Shown here in pieces: positions 23,673 to 35,306 of a DNA stretch of 64,000 nt (position 1 is its first letter; every line of letters starts with the position of its first letter). The notes under the pieces were generated by a model. The model made no database searches. It had not been told where the DNA came from and saw only the letters and a list, made by a program, of their open reading frames with translations. The translations under genes were made by a program, and so were the position numbers. Source of the DNA: Aquilaria yunnanensis (taxonomy: Eukaryota; Streptophyta; Magnoliopsida; Malvales; Thymelaeaceae); assembly GCA_039654915.1 (NCBI GenBank), contig CM077599.1, positions 2,296,501-2,360,500 of the forward strand, read 5' to 3'.

Positions 23673-25743
23673 ATAATAATAAAAGAATATACGTATATAC
23701 TAGCTAGTTTCAATGGTAATAATGAATAATAGTACTTAATTATGGGGAATCCTATAGAGTTGGTTTGGGATAGCACTTTTTCTTAATTTTTATTCACACA
23801 AAGTAGATACTAGCTAATTAACATCAATGTGTCACATAGTAGAGTAGAATTAGATAGTGAAAGTAACCAATGGACAAGGTTTTAAAGTCGGTCGGGTCGA
23901 CATGCATTTGAAATGAAAGAGGCTCAAACGATTTGATAGATCATAGAAGTCCTAACTAGTGTTTATATATCAGCTGGAATCATGACTCTGAAAGCTTTAT
24001 TCTCAAATGATTATTAATTTCTTGTCGACCTCTCAGGTAATTGGAATAGTGACCATATTCATATGAAGAAAAAATTACGCCAGATAAATTTTTATATTTA
24101 TATATATTGTTCAACAACTCACCATTCTTTTCCATGTGTTTGGTACATGAATTGTCAATACTAGTGATTGAATAAAAACGCTCCCCCTGGTTCTGGTTGG
24201 AATTATAATCACCTCTTCCACGACTCAATATCTTCCATCGGTATTAGTTTCTCTAAAACTTAGAATTATACTTATTGTATTTTGAAGACTTACGAACTAG
24301 TAAACGGAATACAAGTAGACAATATTAACAACAAGAAAGAGTGTAATTTGACAGAAGAGAATTGAAAATAATGTTAGTTTAACAAATATAATAAAATACA
24401 AAAATATGACAATTTATTCAAGACGATTTAAATTTATGATTGATATGGAATATTCACATCCCATTCTATGTTTGACTAGACATTCATTCATTCTTTTTTT
24501 TTTATTTATTTGTCATAAATGTTGTCTATTTGACTACAATCACCCATAAGCAAGTTTTTGTTGTATAAAGTAAATGACACATATATGTATGAGTGCAAGT
24601 GAGAACTGTAAGTTTGGAAAAAGCTGCAGAGGCTACAATTGATTTCCTAAACATGGAGAGGGCACTTGCAGTTTCAAGTTTCAACAAAACATGGGGTAGG
24701 CTTTTAGTATATATGAATTTGTTAACTCTAAATTGTAAATGATCATAAAGTACAATTAAGTTCGTAATAGATTTGCAGTATTGACTTTTTAAGTCCAACT
24801 AATACATATATGTATCTGGTGGTCAGTATCGTCCCTTGATGCTAGCTTGCTCGTGCAATTAATTCATTTGACAGAGGTAGGGTACATGAGAAATGAAATT
24901 AGCGATGGATCGAACGCAATTTAAGTTGTGATGTACGTACATACATTACATATATCGAGAGAGAGAATAAAGGACGAGTGGGATGAATGAGGCAAACCAA
25001 AAGAAGACTGGGCCTGGCTTGATTATATAAAATCCTGCAGAGCTGCCTCAGCCTCAGGCAGGCCTAGGCCAGCAGGGTGAGCGGTTTAGGCATGGCAATT
25101 ACTTCTATATCCTATCATCTCATCTTATCCCCTTGCCTGCCTGCCCTTGGTACACTAAGTGCTACCACTTCTTTATCATCACATATAGCCAGCAACTAGA
25201 TATAGCGGCTTAGATTCATATGAGCACCAATAATAACAACAATAACAAAATCAATAAAAGAAACTGGTTAATAAGTTGGGAGAATTGAGAAACCACTCGA
25301 TCCATCCATGTTAATTTGTTTCATGTATATATTGTCACGGCGGCAAGCACAGGCCTAGCTAGCTATCTACTTCAAACCTAAACGGCTACCACCTCCATCA
25401 GTACCAATACTAAACAATAAACAAACAGGCCCGATCACTTCTCATCCCCACGCCCAGGACGTCAAGGATCTGGATCCATTACTTGTACGCACTACCCCCA
25501 CACCTCCCCCCCCCCAAATGACAACAAAAATCGACGCTATCAATCTTTATAGGTGGGAAATTTTCTCTTGGGAAAATTTCTCTGCTATTTTAAGAGAGGT
25601 TAAGGCTCCAACAGTTGCTTTTAAAAAAATAAAGTGTCGAAACGGTATCAGTCGGATTAGGCCCATTTCTTGATGCGTGCACCAATACCTGGGCCCCGAG
25701 AGAATACATGTCAGATGAAACTCTCGCCATCCTACACAACAAC
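23673..25743. other. Intergenic region before the tRNA gene
   Basis: AT-rich to 24900, then more balanced to 25740 with a C run (25508-25516). Contains no supported gene. The minus-strand frame overlapping the tRNA is a shadow. Confidence 0.5.
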
Positions 25744-25825
25744 GTCGCTTTGGCCGAGTGGTTAAGGCGTGTGCCTGCTAAGTACATGGGGTTTCCCCGC
25801 GAGAGTTCGAATCTCTCAGGCGACG
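25744..25825 (+). tRNA. tRNA-Ser (GCU anticodon)
   Basis: The 82-nt sequence folds as a class II tRNA. The acceptor arms GTCGCTT and AGGCGAC pair over seven bases with one G-T pair and discriminator G at 25825. The D arm holds TGGCCGAGTGGTTAAGG (A box). Anticodon stem TGTGC/GTACA encloses loop CTGCTAA with GCT as anticodon, which reads AGC/AGU serine codons. A long variable arm (GGGG/CCCC) is as expected for serine. The T arm is GAGAG-TTCGAAT-CTCTC (B box). No intron and no encoded CCA. A CAA trinucleotide just upstream and five Ts at 25830-25834 fit plant Pol III initiation and termination. Confidence 0.97.
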
Positions 25826-25829
25826 TCCA

Positions 25830-25834
25830 TTTTT
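25830..25834 (+). terminator. Pol III T-run terminator of tRNA-Ser
   Basis: TTTTT begins five bases after the discriminator base of the tRNA, the usual Pol III stop signal. Confidence 0.8.
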
Positions 25835-25839
25835 CACCC

Positions 25840-26711
25840 TTTTGCTGTTTCGTTTCTTTATAATTGCATTGCGGTCCTTTCTTAAGTTGCTGGTAATTAT
25901 TCTAGAGTTTTCCTCTCTTGAACGAAACAGATGATCCCACCATATATTTACAGATTTACTACCATGAAGGGTAGCGCTCGCTTAATAACTAACATCAATT
26001 TAAACGACGCAAAGCACAGCATTTGCTAGGAACAGGATAACCAGGAAGCAAAACCAGGGTTGAAGAAAATGTCCAGCCGAAACCCTATGGTCCAACATCA
26101 ATGACAAACATTGCCCTTGATATTTTTTGCTTTTTTCTTAATGTCCCTTACTCCACACGCCTCATACAAGTTTCCTCTTTCTCATCGGGCCTGACAATGC
26201 AGCTGTGCAGGACCCAAAGTTACTGGCACTGGCACCAACCAGTTTTCCCTTCCGCTTCCTCATTCAATTGATGATCCATCTGGTGATTAGTTTGTATGCA
26301 TGTTCGCGCCTGGCAGATACCCCATAACCAAGTGCCTACCTACCAGACTCAATACTCAGCTACTGATGATTCTGATATCAAAGGCTTCAGCAAATCTTCT
26401 CATTGTTAAATCATCACCTGCACCGACAGCTTCACCTCTGCTCTTGCATTATCTAGCAATATCTGCTAATTGTACCTCCTACAAACCAACCTATCATTTT
26501 TCCGAGTCCCCAGCTGACTCCTACCTTTAAAGGCACACTCCTCAAGCCCTTCTCCAATGGCTCCCTAGAAATGAATAAAACATTCGACGTTCCGACTTCA
26601 CAAAACTTACCAAATATGACACGCATGGGCTGTAGTACCTGCGTGCACCATGCTTCTTCCTGAGTTTTACCGAAACCCGGGCCAATACCACTTTTCACCC
26701 TCACCTTCCTG
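25840..26711. other. Spacer between tRNA-Ser and the 3' end of the PPR gene
   Basis: This holds the presumed 3' untranslated region of the PPR gene (minus strand). The small frames here show no domain and run through unbiased sequence. Confidence 0.6.
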
Positions 26712-28799
26712 TCACCAGTAATCCTTACAGGAGCATTTCCCTCCAACAAAATGATGAAATCTGGTTGAGTCTCTTAAGATAATATGCCGGCCAGTAGTCT
26801 TGGACACAAATTTCATAAATACATGGCAATCACCACAAACACGAATATTTTTCATAATTCTTATAGGGATCTTTGAATTAGGTTTCCTAATGAATCCAAA
26901 TGCTAGGGCTAGTTTCTCACTGTGGTAGCAAATGGAGTCAAATTTCTCCTCTTCACTTACAGAGTGTAAGACCAAGTCTGTATTAGGAGAAAAGCCAGCT
27001 TCCTGCAGCTTCTTGATAAGCCTGCCTAGTTCCGCATATATATCTTCAGTTTCCAGATGAGTTCTATCTTCCGACACAAACCTGTGCACCTCATTGTCAA
27101 GCTCAATCCAACTGTATGCAGCAAATTTTTTAGCATTATTGTTTTTCATTTGCGACCTCACGTATGCCACATCTTTCCATCTTCCATGGGCAGCATACAT
27201 ATTGGAAAGCATAATATATGGTCCAGCATTGAGTGGTTCCAGTTCAAAGAGGTGACTAGCAGCCATCTCCGCATGTTCTAGATTGCCCTTTAAAGCAGCA
27301 ACAGATAAAAGGGTTGACCAGATTAAAGCATTTGGTTCTTCTGGCATGCTTTTAATCAGATCCACTGCTCTGTCTATCCAGCCAGAACGACCGAGGAGAT
27401 TGATCATGCATGAATAGTGATCCAAAGTTGGAACTAGCGCATGCTGCTCACTAATAGAATCGAAATGTCTCTGTCCTTCTTCAACCAACCCAGCATGGTT
27501 GGAAGCAGAGAGAACAGCCACAAAGGTAATACTATCTGGTCTCAAGTTTTCTTGCTGCATTTTCTCATACAGCGCTAGCGCCTCTAGATTCTGGCCATTT
27601 TTAGCATAACCACCAATCATGGAATTCCAAGATACCACATTCCTGGACGGCATCATGTTAAAAATGATTGAAGCATCTCCAGTGATACCACATTTACAAT
27701 ACATATCAACAAGAGCACTAGATACAAGTAAATCATCATCAATTCCTAAAAGAACAACTTTCCCATGAACAAGCTGACCATGATTCAAGGAAGCTAACCT
27801 AGCGCAGGAGCTCAGCACACTGGATATAGTAAAACTGTCAGGCTTGAGACCCTCCAATAGCATGCTGTTAAACAACATTAAAGCCTCCTCTTCCATGCCT
27901 TTTTGTGCGTGACCAACTATCATGGTTGTCCAACAAATTTTATCCTTGTATTTAGTCATACTAAATAACGTCCTCGCTTCAGCCAAAAATCCACTCTGGA
28001 AACAAGCTCCTAGCACACTTGACACAGTAACCTCATCAGGCTTTATACCAGCTACCTGCATTTCCCTGAACAATTGTATACATCTCTCAGGTTGCCCATT
28101 TTTCAGGTATCCTGCAATCATGGAATTCCAAGAAACCACATTTCTTTGGCACATTCCATTAAACAACCACCGTGCTCTGTCAATCTCACCACATTTGGCG
28201 TACATATCAGTTAAAGCATTCCAAAGGAAGGTATTCTCCCCCAAATTCCCAACGACAATCATCCCGTGTATCTGCTTCCCACGCCTCAAATCCATGGATC
28301 GCGAGCACGCATTCAACACGCTGACATGGGTGTATTCTGTGGGGACAAAGCCCTCCGTCCGCATTCTCGCAAACACCCCCAGCGCCTCACTGGAAAACCC
28401 TCTTCCAGCTAAACCCGCGATCACTGTGTTAAAAGAAACAGAATCACGAAAAGGCATTTCATCGAACATTTCTCTGAGCTCCTCGACATAACCCAGCTTG
28501 GAATAAGCAGAGAGCAGAGCGTTCCAGGAAATGACATCTCTGTGGGGCATTTTATCGAACAGTTTCCTAGCATGTGAGGTGTTGCCGGATTTGGCGTACA
28601 AGTGAAGAAGACGATTGTAGAGAAAGGTGTCGTTTGGTGTGAAGAAGTGAAGATCCATGTGGGATTCCAATCTCTTGGCTTGGTCGACATCATTGGCTCG
28701 GACGCAGTCGAGAACGAGCCGCGTGTATGCTGCGAGGGTTGCGTGGCCGTGGGAGTAGATTGAGTCTATAGCTTGACGCAGCTGTAGCTTGCCTCGCAT
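26712..28799 (-). CDS. DYW-type pentatricopeptide repeat (PPR) protein
   Basis: A single-exon 695-residue protein of the PLS-DYW class. PPR proteins of this class bind organellar RNA one base per repeat, and the DYW domain is a cytidine deaminase used for C-to-U editing in chloroplasts or mitochondria. P, L and S repeats run from about residue 20 to 510 (for example NALLSAYSKLG, WNSMIAGYLKNGQPE, ALVDMYCKCG). The E and E+ region follows (PYIMLSNMYAAHGRW, YSWIELDNEVHRFV). The C-terminal DYW domain keeps the zinc-binding and catalytic HSE (626-628), CGDC (655-658) and CSC (689-691), and ends exactly in DYW. The ATG at 28797-28799 heads an uninterrupted frame. The N-terminus has basic residues and no acidic run before residue 35, compatible with an organelle transit peptide, though weakly. 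The editing target cannot be read from the sequence. The gene looks intact. Confidence 0.95.
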   Translation of the reverse strand: MRGKLQLRQAIDSIYSHGHATLAAYTRLVLDCVRANDVDQAKRLESHMDLHFFTPNDTFLYNRLLHLYAKSGNTSHARKLFDKMPHRDVISWNALLSAYSKLGYVEELREMFDEMPFRDSVSFNTVIAGLAGRGFSSEALGVFARMRTEGFVPTEYTHVSVLNACSRSMDLRRGKQIHGMIVVGNLGENTFLWNALTDMYAKCGEIDRARWLFNGMCQRNVVSWNSMIAGYLKNGQPERCIQLFREMQVAGIKPDEVTVSSVLGACFQSGFLAEARTLFSMTKYKDKICWTTMIVGHAQKGMEEEALMLFNSMLLEGLKPDSFTISSVLSSCARLASLNHGQLVHGKVVLLGIDDDLLVSSALVDMYCKCGITGDASIIFNMMPSRNVVSWNSMIGGYAKNGQNLEALALYEKMQQENLRPDSITFVAVLSASNHAGLVEEGQRHFDSISEQHALVPTLDHYSCMINLLGRSGWIDRAVDLIKSMPEEPNALIWSTLLSVAALKGNLEHAEMAASHLFELEPLNAGPYIMLSNMYAAHGRWKDVAYVRSQMKNNNAKKFAAYSWIELDNEVHRFVSEDRTHLETEDIYAELGRLIKKLQEAGFSPNTDLVLHSVSEEEKFDSICYHSEKLALAFGFIRKPNSKIPIRIMKNIRVCGDCHVFMKFVSKTTGRHIILRDSTRFHHFVGGKCSCKDYW

Positions 28800-29767
28800 C
28801 GTTCAACTTCAACCGACAGTTTTTTTCTGTTATTTGGGCACTAAAAAGGACTTTGGCGGGAGTCCGGCTCTGGTCTTGCTAAATTTAATAAACAACAAAA
28901 ATAAGTAAATATTAGTCTACTTACTTCTACTAAAGGTTGTGATTATGACTCTGCTTTTTAATTCGTGTTGAAAGGGAAAATCACTGTCCTAGCCTAGCTA
29001 TTTCGTGATCAAGGTTCCGAGTCCTCCAAATGGAGGGTGCAAGGCAAAAACATTACTTGATACTTGATGCTACATATCCAATCATTTGCTGGAAAACAAA
29101 AAGGAAAAATCTATTTGCCAGCGACAAGTGCCAAGTTAAAAATCCCCAGCCCAGCCCAGCTGTTTAATTTAATACTTAATTGCGGTCTATTGATTGAACA
29201 AGTAATTTCACAGTTTTTTATTATGTTGCATTAATTATTATTGTGTGACATAAACTAAACCATATTTCAATGAGAGCCATCAAGGTTCTAAGATTGATTC
29301 AAGATTTCTTTTTTGAAAAATTTTCAATTAGCTAAGAATTTTAAGATACCATATACATTAGTCTCTATTTATCTCTACGATAGATAAAACGTTAAAAAGA
29401 CTGAGTAATTGGATAAAATGCAAGGAAAAACGTACAGATGTGTGCGAAACAAGTTCTAAACCTTGCTTTGCCATCCTCAAGTTTACTCCTTCAACACGGC
29501 ACTTGTGTTCTGTCTGTTCCACTGTTTATTTTCAATCAGTTACACCAAAGTGGGGAATAAATAAAGAAAGCAAGAGAAAAGATTCCAAGTTCGAACTGAC
29601 CATCTGTATTTGTTCGCTTCCCTCCATTTCCACCTTGGCTTTTTCTGCGCGGCTTTGCTTCCTTCAGGCCCAAGCAATCAAATGGTCACCAAAAAAATTG
29701 CCAGTCACTTTTTTAGTCCATCTTTTCATTTGATTCTTTCACTCATCTAAAGTCCTCAAAGAGAAAA
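28800..29767. other. Upstream region of the PPR gene
   Basis: Presumed promoter side of the PPR gene and of the UNC13-like relic, which diverge. No clear TATA box or repeat was recognised. The 97-residue frame at 29440-29733 has no domain. Confidence 0.5.
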
Positions 29768-30170
29768 ATGTCGGACTTCACCGTCGACGTGCCGTTCAGC
29801 GACCTCACTCTGAGTTTCAGTTTCACAGATTCGGAGCTCCGAGTAATAGAGTACGAGATCCTTGTTTGGGGCCTGTCGGAGCTCCAGCGAGAAGCCGCTT
29901 ACGTACGCACCGTAGCTGGACAGGGATTCTGGGTTGTCGATGGAGAGGTCAATGACCGCGACGGCCGCAAGCAAGGTGAAGAAGGCGTTCGGCTTGAAGT
30001 CATCATCTGGAAAGAGGAGAACCGGTGGCGACTCAGTGAGTCAGCGTCGAGTCAGAAGCACGGCTTCTACTGGGGAGTTGATGAGGGTGCAGATGAAGGT
30101 CTCGGAACAGACCGATTCCAGGGTTAGGCGGGCGCTCTTGAGAATTGCGGCTTCTAAGGTTTCGTGCTCC
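29768..30170 (+). pseudogene. First-exon relic of an UNC13-like (MUN/DUF810, PATROL1-type) gene
   Basis: From the ATG at 29768 the frame reads FSDLTLSFSFTDSELR and YEILV, the start of plant UNC13-like proteins. One extra T in the run 29865-29867 shifts the frame. Homology then continues in the +1 frame as GACRSSSEKPLTYAP, is cut by TAG at 29913-29915, and goes on with TATAASKVKKAFGLKSSSG, then TGELMRVQMKVSEQTDSRV and RRALLRIAAS. Similarity ends at an AG|GT junction near 30158, probably the exon 1 boundary. No later exons (for example the VLPLELLQQ part) follow. The family tethers vesicles and traffics plasma-membrane proteins; this copy is non-functional. Confidence 0.85.
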
Positions 30171-30295
30171 AAAAAATGAAAAAGAGAAAACAATACTTTG
30201 CAGATTTCCAGGTATTGCAAGCTTTAAATAAAGTAAAAAGGAAAGGAACAAGGATTTTATGCATTTTTTAATCTCTAGTGCATTATTATTAGTTG

Positions 30296-30600
30296 TTTTT
30301 TTTTTTCGTCAAAGAGAAGAAGAAATTTATTTCACTTCAAGGGGATGATACATCTAGTCTCGAATCAAACTAGCAAGGAAAGAGAGTGAGGGACTAAAAG
30401 TCTACTCTTATATCCGAAGCTAAGCCATTAATTTCCCACAAAGATTTGGCAATGTTGATAGTCTTCACCACTGATTTAGCATCAGATTCCAGCTCCACAT
30501 GAGGCAACGTCAACTGTTTTGCCTTCCTTAAATTAACCTTCACGGATAGTTGTAGTTGGGGCTGAGACACTGTTAATACACCATCCTCCTCCTATGAGTA
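30296..30600 (-). pseudogene. RNase H-like fragment of a plant non-LTR retrotransposon (LINE)
   Basis: The minus-strand frame reads LRKAKQLTLPHVELESDAKS and then VVKTINIAKSLWEINGL and SDIRV before a stop. This is the segment of plant RNase H-like (RVT_3) domains with the LESDAK..V motif, whose Asp is catalytic. A T run on the plus strand (30296-30306) would be the poly(A) tail of a minus-strand insertion. Only a 5'-truncated tail end is present. Confidence 0.7.
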
Positions 30601-30782
30601 GATGCCCTCTGCAGTAAAGAAATACAACTCCAAGCCCAGCACAACCTGTATGCTTATCAAATGCAACTTCCTATCGAAGTTAAAAACTGTCCATATAAAA
30701 CAATATAATATTGTGCTTAGTTAATACTGCATATAAAAATAGCATTTCATAAGTTACAACTCAAATATGCCTACATACCACC

Positions 30783-31206
30783 ATATATATTGTGCCTGCT
30801 GTCAGAGTCAATCCAGGGTAAACTGTCCCTATCAAAAATAGAAAACACCACCAAGAGAATACCTTTACCCTATCAAAAATACCCTATCTACAGTACGCAA
30901 TTACCATGTTCGATCATCAAACCAATTCCAGAACTCATATATCCCATTCTAGGTCAGAAACAGAAAACAGAAAACAGGCACATAAGCATTCCACTGTTCT
31001 ATAACACTGTAGAATACATTACGTGGCAAGAAATAAGGAATGGGCTTAGAGCACAAAATTTTGATAAATGGAAAAGGCAGTAACAAAACTAAAAATCATT
31101 ATGCAAAGAAATTTTTCAAAAGTTTTAAAAAATAACCCAGCGCAGACAAGAAACCAACCTGAGTGACTCGGTAGTTAAAATAAGGATCAAATTCATACTT
31201 GATCAC
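30783..31206 (-). pseudogene. STT3A relic (oligosaccharyltransferase catalytic subunit), two exons
   Basis: Exon 31159-31206 has clean borders (CAG| before, |GTTGG after) and encodes VIKYEFDPYFNYRVTQ, the STT3 segment with the catalytic-region DPYFNYR motif. Downstream on the minus strand, 30901-30960 encodes FLT-stop-NGIYEFWNWFDDRTW-stop, where TAG replaces a Lys codon and TAA a Tyr codon. Beyond that, YSLGGV and then GTVYPGLTLTAGTI follow after a frameshift. STT3 transfers the preassembled glycan to asparagine in the ER lumen. Later exons are absent, and a solo LTR sits about 120 bp upstream. The copy is non-functional. Confidence 0.9.
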
Positions 31207-31321
31207 CTGTCAATCAGCAAATGTGAGGTTATTATATATGTGCAGAAGCCTCCAGAAAGGTGACAGAAGCACACAAAACAAGCAGCAATCCCCTTACTTT
31301 CTCCCGTTAGTACCCACAATA

Positions 31322-33405
31322 TACATTGTCACGCCCCCAAACCCACCATAGGAGTCTCGGGACGATGACACGCTGCATACTCAAGAAAATAATTTCCCTA
31401 AGCATGCAAGGCTACATATTCCAAATAATTCCAAACTTATAAAATTCTCTTATGAGAATAAGTGGCAGAGCAACTACAATTCTTGAAACTGGAACCATAA
31501 GATATTAAAGCTCTAAATAATGAAACAAGATCTAAAGAGTTTTCTAAACATAAATAAGTTTCTAATAGTAGTACTAACGAAATACTTTTAATTGTCTTGA
31601 ACTGCTGCTGATCTTGTAGTCGCTCCTGCTAGCTAACTTGAACTACTCCTGATCTGTGTGAGGAGATGAAAACGGGGTGAGCACGAATGCCCAGCAAGTG
31701 GCGGATTTTGAAAATAGAAATACAATATATAAAATACATAAGGATCAAGCAGAAAACAATTCTTATAAAAATAATAACATAAACTTTAGCAGAAGATATT
31801 TGAATAGTCAAAACATAATCAATAAAATAACAATTTTGTGAGCTGAGCAAATAATATTTGTACATAAAATCATTAACAAAAACAGAGCAGTTCAGAGCAG
31901 AATAGCAGAACAGAAATTCAGAGCAGAGTGGGTGGGGTGATCACTGTGACTACACTTAAACCGCTGTAGTGCGTCCAGAATCGTCTAAGAATCGCCAACG
32001 ATCGAGCGCCCTGAAAGACTAGTCCTAAAAACAGTGCACTACAGAACAAAACTGAACAGAATACCCTACGTGGAGGGTTCAGAACTACACTTTCCCAGTA
32101 GTACGGGTATAGAACCAACACCCACCAAAACAAAGTCAGAACAGAAATTCAGAGTATTACGATTGTTATAAAATTTCAGTACAAAACATCACAATCAAAA
32201 CATACCTGATCCCAGCTTATTTAATCAAACATAATATATTGCATAAATAAAATAAAATTCGAATAAGTAGATAAACAAGTAAATTAATTAAATACTTGGA
32301 AAACAATTTCAGAATAAAACTTGTAATTGAAAACTCTTATTCTGATTAAAAATTTATTTAATGCAAAATAACTTTAAATCGAAATATTGAAAAATTACTA
32401 AATTGGAAAACTTAGCACTTTGAAGAAATAATATATATATATATATATATACATAATATCAAAACAATTTAATTTTTAGAATAGTAGTAGCCACTTACCT
32501 CAAAATGCAACTTTCAAACTCCTGAAATAATTCTTTAGCCACTTAAAATAATTATGTGAAAGTTTATGTCAAAACATAATCAATTCAAGAAATAACTCAA
32601 AATCATTTGCTGACAGTGACCCAAACGAATGCTTCTGGAATCTAAGAATCCAATGAAGTAGTGTTAGAAGCCTTAGGGACTGATACTGTGATTAACCCGA
32701 TCATATCCTTCAGCATTTTACTTCTAGTCTTCTAGTGACTAAGTTGTAGCATTTTAGACTATTGGGTGTCGATGAACCCATATCCAAACATTAAGGACCT
32801 AAACTGTCATTATCCCAATTTGTTTCCAGAATCACGATTCTTCGGCTTCTCCGATTCGCACTTCTGTTACTCTATGATTTCAACCATGCCCGGCCAAAAT
32901 CTATCCAAACTTATTTCTAATCCATCCGAAACAATCCTAATAATCGATTGATCCTTTCAATCATTGAAATAAATTATAAATCAACCATAACCTTTACTTA
33001 AATCTTTCTTCAATTTCAAAGAAAAGCTAGTCTATGTATTGAAAAACAACTAACAATCACTTACCAAAGATTCTTCTTTTGCTGAAAAAATTCACAGATT
33101 GCTTTCACTGGATCCTCGATTGATGATCTCTTCTTCCACTTCTTCAATATAAAGAAATAGGTAGACGAGAAAGTAAGAAAAATACTCAACCCTAATTTTT
33201 CTTATTTCCCTCTTTTTTTTATAACCTTTCGGTCGTTCTCTTTTCTTTCTCCTTTTCGTACCTCCCGCCCCTTTTTTTTTATTTTTTTTCCTTGCTCCTT
33301 TAATTTTTTTTATTATTATTATATTTATTTTTTCTTCTCTTGGACCTTAACCTAAATACCCAAAATGATAAAATGGACTAAATTTAGTTGGGTCATTACA
33401 TACAT
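31322..33405. repeat. 5-bp target duplication of the first solo LTR
   Basis: TACAT at 31322-31326 and 33401-33405 directly flanks the TG...CA ends of the LTR, which defines a solo LTR rather than a fragment. Confidence 0.85.
31327..33400 (-). mobile_element. Solo LTR, Ty3/gypsy-like, 2,074 bp
   Basis: Read on the minus strand it starts TGTAATGACCCAAC and ends GGGGGCGTGACA, ends I associate with plant gypsy LTRs. A TTTATATTG-like TATA candidate on the minus strand lies near 33150, followed downstream by leader-like sequence. A (TA)n tract is at 32428-32452. No gag, pol, primer-binding site or second LTR is present, so recombination between LTRs removed the body. It lies beside the STT3A relic. 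Confidence 0.85.
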
Positions 33406-34411
33406 ACTCATGAAGTTACTTTGAACTTGAACTCTTATCAAACTGAGATGCGAAAGAAAATGGAAGATTGTGAAAGTCATCAATAATAGATGGTACATCT
33501 AGAGAAGAACAAGGGAGAATTGCCATGCCTTGAGCACTTGGAAATGAGTCGATATAATTTTTTCCAAACCCATGCTAGCTACTTCATCAACTTGAGATTT
33601 GTGGGATCAAACACCATCTACCACCAAGACAACTCATGTGGAAGCATTATTACGACCGGGGAAGGTGGTGAGCTTCCCTTGTCAAATGAAACATTAATTC
33701 CAAATGATCCCAAGCTATCTGAAGTTCTCGAATGAAAAAATCATGGTTAATGATGAGATCAAGCAAAATGGCTTAAACTTTTAAAAATATGTGTTCGGCC
33801 TGATACTTATATTATCTAGCCTTCAAGTATTTACTGAGTACACTTCAACAAATACATACATACATTTTGTGAGGAGTTAAATATCCAACCTTTAAAGAGT
33901 TCACACACCTCTACTGATTGAATATTAAATTGTCTAAACTGTATAAAATTAAATTTTTGTTAAATGTACTAAAAGATTTACAAAATCTTGTTCAGAATCC
34001 CTAATGACAAAATTTGATTTGATGTAAAAAGTTAACTTGTCTCATTTAATTTTTCAACTGTGAATCAAACTGTATCATGCTAGATTTAGTAAAATTTTAG
34101 CTAGAATTTTTTAATACATGTAACACTACTCATAAAATTAAAGGTTGAGAGATGTTTTTTTAAGTAATTTGTGCATTTTTGTTTTAGAAACCATAATGAG
34201 GTTCAAATTAAGGTAAAGCCTTGGCTTGAATTGTGCCAGATATGTTGGTTTTAGCCAGCTAATCCATCCTAGCGCAATTTAACTTCAACTTAAATTATGA
34301 AATATTCGGTACTATTTAGAAGTAATATTATCATTTAATATCATTTTTTTTTTTTTGCAAAGAAAAAGCCATCCGTTTCAAAAAGATAAATCTTATTCTT
34401 TTGGGGGTTGT
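33406..34411. other. Intergenic sequence between the two LTR-bearing regions
   Basis: An 81-residue frame at 33490-33735 has a good ATG and moderate complexity but no domain I recognise, and no paralogue in the window. A T run at 34344-34357 resembles a retroposon tail without a body. Confidence 0.45.
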
Positions 34412-35306
34412 AAAAAAAATGGATAAAATGCACCGTGGATCACCTAACTTATTGTTTGGTCCTAAATAGGTACATGACCTTCATGTTGTCTCAGCAAGGT
34501 ACCTCATCTCTTATTGTACGCCCTATCTAGGTATTTTCAGTTAATTTCAGAGTTAAGTTTAACAGAATATAATGACATGGAAAAAGAAAATATTTAAATA
34601 AATTTTAAAATAACACTTTTTGTCCTTTGTTTTCCTATCAAGTCTAAGTTTGTTTAAATTTTTAAGAACCCTAACTTTAATCAATAGCTTCCACCCAGCT
34701 TATCGCCCTCCAGCCACGAGCCTCACCACTGACTGCCCTCCAGCCAACCACCCTTCACCTGCCAGCCTCACCACCGACCACCCTCCGGTCGACCGCCAAC
34801 CGCCCTCATGAGTAAATCTAAGTGGAGAGTTAGTCACTAGTTAAGGTTTCACCCACAGCTAGTGACATAAACAATAAAACCATGAACAATAGCTGCGAAT
34901 TGAGGTGGAAAACAAATCGAAGTAGACAAGAAGAAGCCGAATTGAGGCAAATCAAGGCTAGGCTGTGTTGACATGGCATCGAATTGAGGCTTCCAAGCCC
35001 ATCTCTCTCGATTGCATTGGATAATCACGACGTCTCGACCAGCCCGTCCTATGACCTTTCGACATTCTTTAGCCGCCGTGAACACCGCCACCTTTCGTCC
35101 TTTAGTCCAGCTTTTCATGCTCGGCAGATGCTCGAAACCGTCAGGAAATGAGAGGTGCTAGAAAAAGTCTGGACTAAAGTCTTTGAAGAGAACGAGTCAG
35201 CGGTAGTGCTGCTCTGGCTCAATTCAACTACAGAAGAAGAGGCCGAGATGTAAACCTAAACATGATTTGGAAGGACTAAATTGTAAATTTAAAATTTAAA
35301 TATTAG

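Noticed and set aside
25590..25787. Minus-strand frame overlapping the tRNA
   Set aside because: It runs through the tRNA-Ser gene on the opposite strand and has no domain.
27922..28491. A 189-residue plus-strand open frame
   Set aside because: It lies antisense inside the PPR gene, shows no domain, and is explained by the codon structure of the real minus-strand gene.
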